Of a DNA stretch of 64,000 bases, positions 1 to 11,220 are shown piece after piece. This DNA is from Argyresthia goedartella (Eukaryota; Arthropoda; Insecta; Lepidoptera; Argyresthiidae). The stretch covers positions 9,265,501 through 9,329,500 of the forward strand of contig OX463809.1 of NCBI GenBank assembly GCA_949825045.1, given 5' to 3'. A model generated the notes under the pieces. That model made no database searches and had not been told where the DNA came from. It was given only the letters and a program-made list of their open reading frames with translations. A program made the position numbers and the translations under genes. The number at the start of each line of letters is the position of its first letter. The first letter of the stretch is position 1.

Positions 1-125
1 CTCCTGGTTTCTACACCTGGGGACCACTGGTCCAACAGCTTATGGTCGGAAGTTCATTGTATGGGTCGGGTACCCAGTTTCGAATGACGCTGTAGCGACA
101 AACGTTGTGGCGAAAAACTTTCAGC

Positions 126-418
126 TTGTGTTTAAACGATTACCAAAAACGCACCTATTTTACTACCAATAAATTCGAAATGACTGCCAGAATGGATAAA
201 TGTCCACCAAATTGTGTTTGGATAAATGATCACCAAACTTCTTTTTATGTTTTTTGTACTTAAGTTTATGTTTTAAGTATTTTTTGTTGTTCTTACATGT
301 TCAACCTAATACGAAGGATAAAGGGGGCTTCGCTTCGCTCATCCCCTTTACCCTTCACCTAAGCTACCGCAGTATTTTGCTGATATAAAAATTTTTGGTG
401 ATCATTATATTTCTTGCC
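126..418 (+). mobile_element. CTTCGCTTCGCTC repeat inserted in the Foldback arm
   Basis: A 293-bp insertion flanked by the 12-bp direct repeat aaaactttcagc (114-125 and 419-430). The other arm of the same Foldback element reads straight through this point, giving an empty-site comparison. The insert carries cttcgcttcgctc and two copies of a ggataaatg-nn-caccaaa motif. The same insertion occurs at 5509-5801, so it predates the large duplication. Related copies lie near 9107, 38430 and 47085. Class is uncertain: no coding sequence and no clear poly(A) tail. Confidence 0.75.
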
Positions 419-1557
419 AAAACTTTCAGCGTGGTACGCTGGAGCTAAATGTTATTGCAGCGAAATCCACGAGTACGAATGACACCGCAGCGACAAAAAT
501 TGTGGCGAAAAACTTTCAGCAGGTAATACTGTCATGATTTTTTGTATTTATATTGTTTAAAATATTAATTTTTGTGGGTTTTATTGAAAAAAGTATTTAT
601 TCTGATGAATTTTACTTTATCTAATTTCTTATTTTGTATGGCAACCCCTCATCGAGTAGTCAGCTAATATAAATGGCCGTCTTTAAGGACGGAGCTCGGT
701 CTTGTTCGAGCGTTCACTGCGACAACTTAGTACGGGGAACCTATGTCCGTTTGTATCATGATAAATATTCTTGTGGGCAATATACAGTTAGCCTATCAGC
801 CAGAGTGTGTAAATGTAAATACCCAGTGTAAAATATACAAGTTAATTATCAGTGGAGTGTTATTTTATATTAATACGCTGGGGCGACAAATTGTAAAAGC
901 GAGATCCAGTAGGTCGAATGACACCGCATCGGCAAACAATGTAGCGAAAAATATATGTACAATATATGCTAGTTAGAAATTCAAAAAGGGTAAAATACAA
1001 CACAGAAAGTGAAAGTTTCATATGGATCAACAAAAAACAAGTATTTTTTTGTAATATTTACGAGTTATGTCTTTATCTAAACTAAACTAAACCTTACAAT
1101 AATTAAATTTCAAAAATCGTTTCTCGTCGAATTAACTTTAACTTTAGGTATATATATATAATATCCCTGCTAGATCTTTAATATAGGTTATATGTGTTAC
1201 CTAATTAATCGATGACAAAGGAGTTTAAATGCTCATCGGCTACCAACGCCATCTAGCGATAGGAAGCAGATATCATGAGCTGAGCTGATGCATCCCATTC
1301 ATATGTTTATCTGCGTTTTTCCTTATTTTCTTACCTAAACCTAGGAATTATACGAACCGATCGGACCATTTCAGAAATATAGTGCAGCGATTCATTTTTA
1401 TAAGTAATAGATGTATGTAGGTAAAGTAAGAGCTATATGCTTATCAAAATGGGAAGTGTATAAAGGATATATAGCGCATACGGCTCCTACTCCTACATTA
1501 CAGTACAACTTATATGTAAGAGTAAAGCTAGTGATTACAAATACTTTTCAATACAAT

Positions 1558-1738
1558 GACGACCTCTGTGGCGCTGCAGTTGTGGCTCTGCCTACCATGC
1601 GGAAGGTCCCGTGTTCGATCCCCGGATGGAGATACAAAAAAGAATCCCCAGTTCTTGGATGATTATATGTTTGTGCCATCGCTGTTTCAGGTTCCCACGA
1701 CACATATATGTGCCTGTACGTAAATGTTTATGTTAACA
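1558..1738 (+). mobile_element. tRNA-derived SINE (type A) in Foldback copy 1
   Basis: Starts with a tRNA-like head (gacctctgtggcgctgca) and a B-box-like gttcgatcccc, followed by a body containing cttggatg, tcgctgtttc, ggttcccacgacac and the end tgtaaatgtttatgtta. The same body occurs at 33966-34146 and 47363-47568, and reversed at 18077-18210. It abuts the inverted right arm of the Foldback element. Confidence 0.75.
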
Positions 1739-2044
1739 ATGTTTGACGCTGCATCATTCAATTCAATCATTCGACTTCATGGATTTCGCTTCAATAGTTT
1801 TTCGCCCCAGCGTATTACGCGCTGAAAGTTTTTCGCTACTATGTTTATCGCTGTGGTGTCATTCGACCTCGTGGACTTCGCTGCAATTATTTTTCGCTCC
1901 AGCGTACCACGCTAAAAGTTTTCGCCACAACGTTACCGGACCCTCGTTGTATAGTCTGTAAACTGTATCTGTAGTTTGTAAACGAAGAAAACTGATTCAG
2001 GATTTTTTATTGTTTCTGTAAATTTAAAAAATGGTATCACTTAC

Positions 2045-2739
2045 TTTATTGTTTCCAGCAATTTTAAAACTTTCAGCGAACATGCCCTTTTCAATAGTGC
2101 TAACTGTAGAAGGTTCGTCCCAACCTATATCTGTTGTGCCTAGTACATGGGTCAACAAAGATTCTATCCTATTTGGCCAAGGACAAGGAAAACCAGCAAT
2201 CTTGAGTTGTTAAGAAGGGATGAAAATAGCCCTACTTCTCAAGACTGCAAGAAATATTATACAAAGTAAAATTACACGGAATAACCACTTTTGCAGAAGG
2301 TATCAAGCTGGAAGAGATGTATTACAATTTTGAAGATACTTAAGATGAGGACAGGTCACTATTTAAGTGAGGTAGTGAGGTCATCCTTTATTATGCATTG
2401 GCTACACAGGGAAGGACGCCGCGCGGCGGGTGGCGGCAGAGTGGTAAAAACACGCAGTAGTTATGCATTTATTTTCTTGGTTTTCTTGCCACAGTATACA
2501 AATGAATAAATTTCGGATTTTGTCCTTTACTGGTCCTTGTTTTTTTGCCAAACTTCGTGAAACGTGAAAAAATGATTGGTAGGATTTGGGATTTTTACAC
2601 ATTTATGAATTTTTCTTGGTAGATTTTGGATCAAGAATACGGTATCACGGACGGTACGGAATAACGTGGGTGTTTTGAGGGAGGTGCGGGAGGGCGCGGG
2701 GCGCGCATACGTAAACTCAACTCAACTCAGTCAGTATTG
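2045..2739. other. Unassigned sequence right of the duplication
   Basis: No gene or repeat that I recognise. A short GC-rich patch near 2410-2450 (gacgccgcgcggcgggtggcgg) interrupts AT-rich DNA. The short open frames have no domain signature. Confidence 0.4.
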
Positions 2740-2755
2740 TATGTGTGAGTGTGTC

Positions 2756-2805
<50 letters not shown>

Positions 2806-2819
2806 TGTGTGTGCGTGTG
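2740..2819. repeat. GT microsatellite
   Basis: Long run of GT dinucleotides with a few GC and CT interruptions. Confidence 0.97.
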
Positions 2820-2860
2820 AAAAGTGATAAACCGACAACAAATTAGTCTGATGAACAACA

Positions 2861-2943
2861 ATCTGACGTCAAGCTGTCAATCTAACGTCAAGCTGTCAAT
2901 CTGACGTCAAGCTGTCAATCTCACGTCAAACTGTCAATCTGAC
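2861..2943. repeat. 19-bp tandem repeat, four units
   Basis: Units starting at 2861, 2880, 2899 and 2918 read atctgacgtcaagctgtca with single-base variants, plus a partial fifth. The units are adjacent without spacers, so this is a minisatellite and not a CRISPR-like array. Confidence 0.95.
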
Positions 2944-3089
2944 TTCTGTGCGACTTTAATCCACCTTTTTCACGGGGTGACGGGTGCGATCGTCCGCTCA
3001 CGTCAGACGATGTTACTGAACGGTCTGGTGCGATCTCCGGGTGATCGCACGGACTTCCTGAACGAGCCGATGCGTCGGCGGGCGTGAGC

Positions 3090-3745
3090 GAGCATATCTA
3101 AATTCGTTTTGTGCACTGTTTGCACCTCATCTGCATTTAGTCATCTCGGGAAATACTGTCCTTATTATAATAATATTTTTTACAGATACCACAAAAACCG
3201 TGAAATTAAAAGAAAACATCCAGCAATAACGTTAATAGTAGAAGATGTACTAATTTATATGCTGATTTTGAAACGGCGGAAGATATCTTATATTTTTAGA
3301 ATATATATCGTTGTCAGAAACGGAAGATTCATAGCCAAGTGTAACTGTGTCATGTTTTACGGCTTCTGCTGCGAAACTGTTGGAATCCAGAGTATCCAGA
3401 CCCTCGTTGACATCAGATATATTAGAAGAAGTCCCAACATCAGCCTCGACAAGCGTGTTAGAAAATTCAGCACCGTATATATGTATAAAATATGTATAAT
3501 TTTTAAATTTCTGTAGAATTCACCTTTACGAAAAATTAGGCACCTACTTCCTTGGAGGTTGATTTTGTGGAACTATTAATTGGTTTACTTTCCTGTAGAA
3601 AGTTGATGTGCAATGGAAATAACGTTTCTTTTGCTGCTTACTCGTTTTCAAAGAAATGCAGCAGTTTCGTGACTTGTCAGTACTATGTTTGAGAAACAAT
3701 ATTCCATGATGACTTTTTATTCTCACTTTGGCATTATATTGTTCA
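3090..3745 (-). pseudogene. Possible decayed coding remnant, unidentified
   Basis: On the minus strand two open segments follow each other: 3726-3544 (60 codons, basic, with several Cys and Lys) and, in another frame, about 3490-3280 (acidic, Ser/Asp-rich). Stops separate them. The composition suggests an old coding sequence such as a transposon protein, but I see no diagnostic motif. The plus-strand frame at 3109-3516 is AT-driven and probably spurious. Confidence 0.25.
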
Positions 3746-4044
3746 GGAACAATGACGTAATATTACAACACCTCGTGTATAAAATAATTATTGTTGTAGC
3801 ATGGTAACCACACCGTTACCAAATATTATTTCTTGATTATACACTTGTTACAAACTAAACACAATGTGTGTGAAAATAAGTCTACAGAAATAATTACGTA
3901 ATGTATGAACACAACAACTACAAATGGTTACAATTTTCCGTCAAATTGTCTGTGAACTTGTACCACACATAAAGACTAAACTCCACACACAGTAGCCATA
4001 TTACGTAACAGTTACGAAACTACGACAACTTGTAACTGAATTGA

Positions 4045-5243
4045 AAATTTTGTGGCGTTCCACAAGGTTCCATATTAGGCCCTTTCTTATTCCTGGTATA
4101 TATTAATGATCTGCCTTTCATGGTGGAGAAATTAACTGACATAGTGTTGTTTGCTGATGATACTTCAATGGTCTTCAAAATTGAAAAACTAAAATGAGAT
4201 TTTGATGATGTTAATGGTGTATTGTCTTTAACCTTGAATTGGTTCACAGTAAATAATTTATTGTTAAACGCTGGTAAAACCAAGTGTATCAAATTCTCAC
4301 TTCCAAATGTCAGGCAAGTTGAGACCAGTTTAGTGTTAGACAACTGCACGTTAGAATGAGTAAATGATACGAAGTTTCTTGGAATAACCATTGATAGCAA
4401 ATTGCAGTGGGGACCCCAAATAGATAAATTGGCTGGTAAATTAAGTTCTGCGGCTTACGCCGTTAGGAACATCAGACAAAGCACGGATGTGACTACATCT
4501 AGGCTAGTATATTTTAGTTACTTTCATAGTGTGATTTCCTATGGTATCTTGTTGTGGGGAAAAGGAGCGGATATTCAAACTATTTTTATTTTACAGAAAA
4601 GAGCTATCCGAGCAATTTATAATTTAAAACGAACAGACTCCTTAAGAGAGCTTTTTAAAGAAATTGACATGCTAACAGTAGCTAGTCAATTTATTTTCGA
4701 AAATATAATGTATGTACGCAAGAACCTTACAACATTTTCCAAACTTAACGATAGCTGTAATGTTAACCTAAGAAATAATCACAGACTGTGTGCGCCCCGT
4801 TTTAGACTCGCGAAGGTTAGCAATTCTTTCAAGAGTCAGTACATTCTCTACTACAATAAGATACCTCTGGTGATTTTGAAATTGCCATTTGAGCAATTTA
4901 AAAAGCATGTTAAAGCGACTTCGTCGAAAAAGGGATATTGCAATTTTCAAGATAACTTAAATGACAGGACTATATGGGGTTAATCTGGCTCAACACAGAC
5001 CTTGCTGTTAATAATTTTGTAATTATTTATTCCTGCTTATTAATCATAACAATTAAATTTTTCATATTTGTATTAGTTAAGCACAACCTATTTTTAAAAG
5101 AGATCTAAAAATCAATCTGTGGGAGTTTCTATGCCCTGCTTCTCCCACAGTGGTCCAATGTAGAGAAGAGGCAAAAAATTACGTTTTCTAAGTATATGTA
5201 AATATCTACAGTAATAAAGTACTTTGACTTTGACTTTGAAAAT
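4045..5243 (+). pseudogene. 5'-truncated LINE (CR1/Jockey-like) with RT C-terminal half
   Basis: Translation gives the reverse transcriptase core [10 protein letters not shown], then a FADD box, then an open thumb/C-terminal region at 4402-4983 (193 codons; motifs FLGITIDSKL, SYGILLWG and QKRAIRAIYNL). In-frame stops near 4194 and 4357 interrupt it, so it is dead. The endonuclease and ORF1 are absent, typical of 5' truncation in target-primed reverse transcription. A 3' UTR of about 250 bp ends in a repeated ctttga tail (5219-5240). The same 3' UTR occurs reversed at 35290-35550, and a related C-terminal fragment at 38780-39118. Clade is inferred from motif style only. Confidence 0.85.
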
Positions 5244-5508
5244 ATTAACGATCGTGGTAACCACCAATAATCCTATTTGATTAACCACTTTATCTTTTGC
5301 ACCATATTTAGGGTTTTACATAAAGAAGTCCTGTGGCTGCGTCCGCTTTGGATATTACGTTCTATAAAAGGGAGATCTCCGCGCTCCTGGTTTCTACACC
5401 TGGGGACCACTGGTCCAACAGCTTATGGTCGGAAGTTCATTGTATGGGTCGGGTACCCAGTTTCGAATGACGCTGTAGCGACAAACTTTGTGGCGAAAAA
5501 CTTTCGGC

Positions 5509-5801
5509 TTGTGTTTAAACGATTACCAAAAACGCACCTATTTTACTACCAATAAATTCGAAATGACTGCCAGAATGGATAAATGTCCACCAAATTGTGT
5601 TTGGATAAATGATCACCAAACTTCTTTTTATGTTTTTTGTACTTAAGTTTATGTTTTAAGTATTTTTTGTTGTTCTTACATGTTCAACCTAATACGAAGG
5701 ATAAAGGGGGCTTCGCTTCGCTCATCCCCTTTACCCTTCACCTAAGCTACCGCAGTATTTTGCTGATATAAAAATTTTTGGTGATCATTATATTTCTTGC
5801 C
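5509..5801 (+). mobile_element. CTTCGCTTCGCTC repeat, duplicate of 126-418
   Basis: The second-copy counterpart of the insertion at 126-418. The left direct repeat has one change (aaaactttcggc, 5497-5508) and the right one is aaaactttcagc (5802-5813). Confidence 0.75.
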
Positions 5802-6942
5802 AAAACTTTCAGCGTGGTACGCTGGAGCTAAATGTTATTGCAGCGAAATCCACGAGTACGAATGATACCGCAGCGACAAAAATTGTGGCGAAAAATTTTC
5901 AGCAGGTAATACTGTCATGATTTTTTGTATTTATATTGTTTAAAATAGTAATTTTTGTGGGTTTTATTGAAAAAAGTATTTATTCTGATGAATTTTACTT
6001 TATCTAATTTCTTATTTTGTATGGCAACCCCTCATCGAGTAGTCAGCTAATATAAATGGCCGTCTTTAAGGACGGAGCTCGGTCTTGTTCGAGCGTTCAC
6101 TGCGACAACTTAGTACGGGGAACCTATGTCCGTTTGTATCATGATAAATATTCTTGTGGGCAATATACAGTTAGCCTATCAGCCAGAGTGTGTAAATGTA
6201 AATACCCAGTGTAAAATATACAAGTTAATTATCAGTGGAGTGTTATTTTATATTAATACGCTGGGGCGACAAATTGTAAAAGCGAGATCCAGTAGGTCGA
6301 ATGACACCGCATCGACAAACAATGTAGCGAAAAATATATGTACAATATATGCTAGTTAGAAATTCAAAAAGGGTAAAATACAACACAGAAAGTGAAAGTT
6401 TCATATGGATCAACAAAAAACAAGTATTTTTTTGTAATATTTACGAGTTATGTCTTTATCTAAACTAAACTAAACCTTACAATAATTAAATTTCAAAAAT
6501 CGTTTCTCGTCGAATTAACTTTAACTTTAGGTATATATATATATAATATCCCTGCTAGATCTTTAATATAGGTTATATGTGTTACCTAATTAATCGATGA
6601 CAAAGGAGTTTAAATGCTCATCGGCTACCAACGCCATCTAGCGATAGGAAGCAGATATCATGAGCTGAGCTGATGCTTCCCATTCATATGTTTATCTGCG
6701 TTTTTCCTTATTTTCTTACCTAAACCTAGGAATTATACGAACCGATCGGACCATTTCAGAAATATAGTGCAGCGATTCATTTTCATAAGTAATAGATGTA
6801 TGTAGGTAAAGTAAGAGCTATATGCTTATCAAAATGGGAAGTGTATAAAGGATATATAGCGCATACGGCTCCTACTCCTACATTACAGTACAACTTATAT
6901 GTAAGAGTAAAGCTAGTGATTACAAATACTTTTCAATACAAT

Positions 6943-7123
6943 GACGACCTCTGTGGCGCTGCAGTTGTGGCTCTGCCTACCATGCGGAAGGTCCCGTGTT
7001 CGATCCCCGGATGGAGATACAAAAAAGAATCCCCAGTTCTTGGATGATTATATGTTTGTGCCATCGCTGTTTCAGGTTCCCACGACACATATATGTGCCT
7101 GTACGTAAATGTTTATGTTAACA
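6943..7123 (+). mobile_element. tRNA-derived SINE (type A) in Foldback copy 2
   Basis: Duplicate of the SINE at 1558-1738, with the same B-box-like gttcgatcccc and the same end next to the right arm. Confidence 0.75.
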
Positions 7124-7550
7124 ATGTTTGTCGCTGCATCATTCAATTCAATCATTCGACTTCATGGATTTCGCTTCAATCATTTTTCGCCCCAGCGTAT
7201 TACTCGCTGAATGTTTTTCGCTACTATGTTTATCGCTGTGGTGTCATTCGACCTCGTGGACTTCGCTGCAATTATTTTTCGCTCCAGCGTACCATGCTAA
7301 AAGTTTTCGCCACAACGTTTGTCGCTACAGCGTCATTTGAAACTAGGTACCGGACCCTCGTTGTATAGTCTGTAAACTGTATCTGTAGTTTGTAAACGAA
7401 GAAAACTGATTCAGGATTTTTTATTGTTTCTGTAAATTTATAAAATGGTATCACTTACGTAAGTTACAAATAATAAAAGTGTAGACTAGAAAATATTCAT
7501 GCATGATAATAAATACCGAATAAAAACTAAATTTCAGACTAGGTATAAGT

Positions 7551-8397
7551 AGCGGCACATAACTCTAGCTCTGACCTTGGTTTAACCTTTAACTGGTGAC
7601 AAGGGGTCTTACAGGCCCAGCGGCGTCAGTAAAACAACATTTTGGCACCTTCTCCGGGTTTCCTTGGGCTCATAACCTGAGTAGCTTCGAGTTTACTTGC
7701 GTCCATGCCGTAGAAGGGGATAGCTGTGTCGGACAGGCTCAAATCGGTAAGTTACATTGGCGTAAAGTTCGGCAGGGGTCTCTCAGACCCCATGTCACCA
7801 CTTACGTAATTTTTTACGTAATCTCGATAAAAGCGCCAGTCAAATTACCAGTTTGAATCGTGTCCGAAACGTGTGTGCTTGCAATGTGCAAAAAAATTAT
7901 GCCCAGACTGCATATAAAAATTGGCAAAGTTCGACCATTGTCAATTTCGTGAAAATACATTTTTGATTTTAGTTGTTTTTTTTCTTAATTCATTATTACT
8001 TCAATATTATAGAAAAAAGTGTTTTTTTGTCAAAATATGTTGATAAATTTTTTGCTTATGTAATTTGTGATCTCATCTCTAGTTTTTTGATTGTTAAGAC
8101 GACATATATTAAAATTGCAAGATCATAACAAAAAAATATATTCAGAGTATAGTTATTTGTTTTATTTTATCCATTTATATATGATAACACAGTTTTTACA
8201 TATTCTGGCTAGCTACCACACTTAATTTCTATGATTTATACTAGATACCGCAGTGGGCCTCTCAGTCCCCTCGTCACCAGTTACGTTACACAAAAACCAT
8301 GTCACCAGTCAAAGGTTAATAAGAGAGAGGGAAATATTGAATGAACGCGAAAGTAAGAGACGCACTGCTAAGGTCAGCGCTAGAGTTACGTGCCGCT
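7551..8397. mobile_element. Inverted-end element, 0.85 kb, non-coding
   Basis: The left end agcggcacataactctagc and the right end (reversed) agcggcacgtaactctagc are inverted repeats, continuing into ctgacctt. Further inside, cctttaactggtgac (about 7587) pairs with gtcaccagtcaaagg (about 8301), and ggggtct...aggccc words recur in both orientations. No transposase. I could not find a convincing target-site duplication, so the superfamily is open. Confidence 0.6.
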
Positions 8398-9106
8398 TTT
8401 TGTACTTACACTATTATTCATGACATACCTAGGAGCTAAAAATATTGATATTTTTGTTAAACTAGCATGCATATTGTACGAGACTCAACTTCTTGTAATC
8501 TTTGTGGTATGCGGACTAAATCTCGTAAACAAATAAATGAAGGTTTAACGGTAGATCAAAATAAAATTATCTTCACTGATTAACCCACCGTTTACCAAAA
8601 AACAGACTACTCTACAAATAAACCATATGATTAACGTCACAATCACCATCTACAAAATCATAAATCCTGTCAAAACAAGCTAATCTTTCTTACAAAGTTC
8701 ACAACAAATATGCACATAAAACCCGTTTTCAACACAAAAATATTCTTAGTCAAACTAAAATACTGACTTGCACTTAAAATTCTCCATCCATATAACGGAA
8801 TTTCTAAAATTCGAGCCTTTTGCTGCACCACCCTTATTAATATTTACTTTACCAAATTATATTTCATAATTTTATCATTCTTGTACCTAAAAAGCTTACT
8901 ACTATAGCAAGATTTCTTTTTCCTTATCTGTTTTAATGAATATTATATATAAAACATCCATATTGGCATAATGCGAAAACGTGGACGCCCTGCTAAAGCA
9001 AGCCCTGCCTTAATCACACAATGAAAACTTTAGGCTTTAATTCGATTTAATCGGGAAATATTAAACCGCTCATCAAAAATACTGATTTGCACAGAAATTA
9101 TCAGGG
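8398..9106. other. AT-rich unassigned sequence
   Basis: No open frame of note and no repeat match inside the window. Confidence 0.4.
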
Positions 9107-9200
9107 CGAATAGTTGCGGCAGCGAAGCCCCCTTTATCCTTCGTGTTAGGTTAAACATGTACATACAAACATGACATGAGCAAAAGAAACATAAAATGTT
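9107..9200 (-). repeat. CTTCGC repeat fragment, reversed
   Basis: The reversed words aagccccctttatccttcgtgttaggtt correspond to the centre of the repeat at 126-418; the ends are lost. Confidence 0.65.
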
Positions 9201-10019
9201 TGAACATGTTAGAGCATAAGAAACTTAAGTGTTTTTGTTGAACATATTTGCTGTGCAAATAGGACATATTTGATGTGCGATTAAATATTATCCGATTTAA
9301 TTGTGTATTTTTATATTACAATTACAAAAAAAATATGTTTCAAAATCTGATTGTTTGTTCTTTGTTGTTATTGTTTGCATTTAGATGATTTTTTTAATTG
9401 ATTAGGTGCTTGCTTCAAGTAAAGTTGGGTTTAAGTGTTTGTAGTTAATAAAATAATTGTTAGGTTTACATTCAGATATTAGAGAATCACTTAGTATAAC
9501 GGTTTTACATAAGTAGTTAAACAGTTTGCAAAATTTATTTTGTTTTGTGGGTAAATTCTGAGGTGCAGCCAGTATTTTTGTTGAGATTTTGAGATATTAT
9601 ATAATATATTTATTTATTGAACAAAAATCCACAGCCATACATAAAATTAAACAAGAATGTAGATTAAATAACTAGGCCAGTTAAGGATTTCACTATGTAA
9701 ATAGTCAAATAAGAACAGGTGAGAGTACACTCAAAGAGACAGGTAGGCAGGCAACTTAAAAACAGTAAACATCTATGAGCATATTATATTGTACTTAGGT
9801 GGGGTACAGTGTACAGTAATATGTGCAGTGTATGCGTGTGTGTGAAAGGTTGTTTATGGGTGTGTGTGTGTGTTTTTCAGTTGGTATTGTTGTTTGTGTG
9901 TGTGTTATGTGTTTAGATGAATGGCAATTACAGCTAAAAACTCGATGTATTCTCATTTGATCAATAATCTACAAAGTTGTATTGTTGCGATGGTAAGAGT
10001 AGGTTTACATGGCGTTAGT

Positions 10020-11220
10020 CTAATACAGTTTTGACGTCTTCAGCGCTACTTTCCGTTTAAACATGGGTTTACTGGCGCAGAATGGGTCAATGTCTGAGAA
10101 ATGTTTGTTATAAGTATTAGGCAATCTGAGACAAGTACAGTTAGATGCAAAATTGGTACGGTTGTAAGGGACGTGAAAAAGTTTAGTACGAGTGTGCCTG
10201 GTACGTTTTGCCGGAGCAGATAACCTGATAATATCATTGACCAAACGGGTGAAGTCGAGAGTACCGGAGCATACATCATGCAGAAGTGACATATCGGCTA
10301 TAACACACCGGTCTTTTAGAGTCAGTAGTTTGTATTTGTGACATGATTCGGCGTAGCTTAGGTTTGGGTTTCGGGTGCGATAGTTGAGAAATTTGAGGAA
10401 TTTCTTTTGCATATTCTCGATTTCATTTACATGGCTTGTGTATTGTGGGTTCCAAATAGGACTGCAGTATTCAAAGACACTGCGAACGTACGCAAAATAA
10501 ATAATCTTTATACAAGTACTATCTGTGAAGTCTTTACAGACTCGTGTTACAAAGCCAAGATTTCTGTAAGCTTTCCATTTTACTGATTCTATGTGTGCCG
10601 AAAATGTCAATTTAGAATCAAGTATGACACCGAGGTCCTTTATGCAAGTGTCTTTATTTATGGGTACATTATTAAGTTTGTAGACAGTTGATATAGGATT
10701 AGTTTTCCTTGTGAAGCTTATATGTACGCATTTGGATGTGTTAACACCTATTCTATTTGTGTCATAGTAGTCTCCTAATCGATCTAAATCCTCTTGAAGA
10801 TTTTGCGAATCAAGAACGCTTTTAATATTAGTGTAGATCTTTTTGTCATCAGCATAAAGTAGAAATTTGGCATTTTTGAAGCATTCATTGATGTCGAAAA
10901 GGTAAGCTGCATAAAGTAAGGGCCCTAGTAAGGATCCTTGTGGGACTCCAGAGGGTATATCAATGTAGTTAGATCGGTGTCCAGCTATGACCACAGCCTG
11001 TCGACGATTAGATACGTATGATTTTACCCATCTTAGAAGATCCCCACGTATGCCTAGTGTCTGCAGCTTTTGAAGCAGGATAATGTGGTCCACTCTGTCA
11101 AAGGCTTTTTCAAAGTCAGTGTAGATCACGTCCACCTGTCCATGAGAGCTCATACCTTGAAGTATGTCACTAACAAAAACGGCCAAGTTAGATGTGGTTG
11201 AACGATCCCTAATAAAGCCA
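10020..11220 (-). pseudogene. LINE-A ORF2, reverse transcriptase C-terminal segment
   Basis: An open 388-codon stretch (11186-10020) that begins in the middle of the RT domain. Motifs in order: DFEKAFDRVDH (first catalytic Asp), GVPQGSLLGP (RT motif B), YADD (catalytic pair), DLGVILDSKLTF, then the thumb and C-terminal region ending at 10020. The reading continues upstream past the Met at 11186 to GFIRDRS, where LINE-B interrupts it. That Met is therefore internal and not a true start. This segment itself has no stops and looks young; it is non-functional because it is separated from its N-terminal part. Confidence 0.88.

Larger units (their letters stand above)
63..1943. mobile_element. Foldback/MULE-like non-autonomous DNA transposon, copy 1
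   Basis: The ends are inverted: gggtcgggtaccc at 63 matches the reverse complement of the right end at 1943. The 9 bases outside each end are tcattgtat (54-62) and tcgttgtat (1944-1952), an 8/9 target-site duplication. Each arm consists of reiterated ~90-bp units with recurring words gcgaaaaactttcagc, gcagcgaaatccac and gaatgacaccgca: forward at 80-125, 425-530 and 872-955, inverted at 1770-1935. Arms built of tandem repeats plus a 9-bp duplication are the layout of Drosophila Foldback elements and of MULEs. No transposase is present. The open frames at 743-976 and 1411-1662 have no recognisable domain and I do not call them genes. Confidence 0.7.
1..2044. repeat. Large duplication, copy 1 (cut by window edge)
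   Basis: This block is repeated almost base for base at 5384-7458. The two differ by scattered substitutions, a 2-bp change in a TA run near 1150, and about 30 bp lost in copy 1 near 1935. The match runs beyond both ends of the Foldback-like element inside it, so the whole locus was copied rather than the element transposing twice. The right end of the match is at 2044/7458; the left end lies outside the window. Confidence 0.92.
5446..7357. mobile_element. Foldback/MULE-like non-autonomous DNA transposon, copy 2
   Basis: Same element as at 63-1943 within the second duplication block, flanked by tcattgtat (5437-5445) and tcgttgtat (7358-7366). Its right end is complete and reads, reversed, as the left end: both carry the word aatgacgctgtagcgacaaa next to the terminal gggtc motif. 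No coding capacity for a transposase is visible. Confidence 0.72.
5384..7458. repeat. Large duplication, copy 2
   Basis: Second copy of the block at 1-2044, same orientation, offset 5383-5385 bp. It keeps a more complete right arm of the enclosed element than copy 1. The near-identity implies a recent segmental duplication. A tandem event with later change of the spacer is possible, but the left breakpoint cannot be seen. Confidence 0.92.

Noticed and set aside
534..871. Solo LTR inside the Foldback left arm
   Set aside because: A TATA-like tataaat and a short hairpin are present, but no TG/CA ends or clear duplication; only taatac-like words flank it.
2861..2943. CRISPR-like array
   Set aside because: Units are adjacent without spacers and the genome is eukaryotic; this is a minisatellite.
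3109..3516. A 135-codon plus-strand gene
   Set aside because: AT-driven composition with no domain; the minus strand looks more coding-like.
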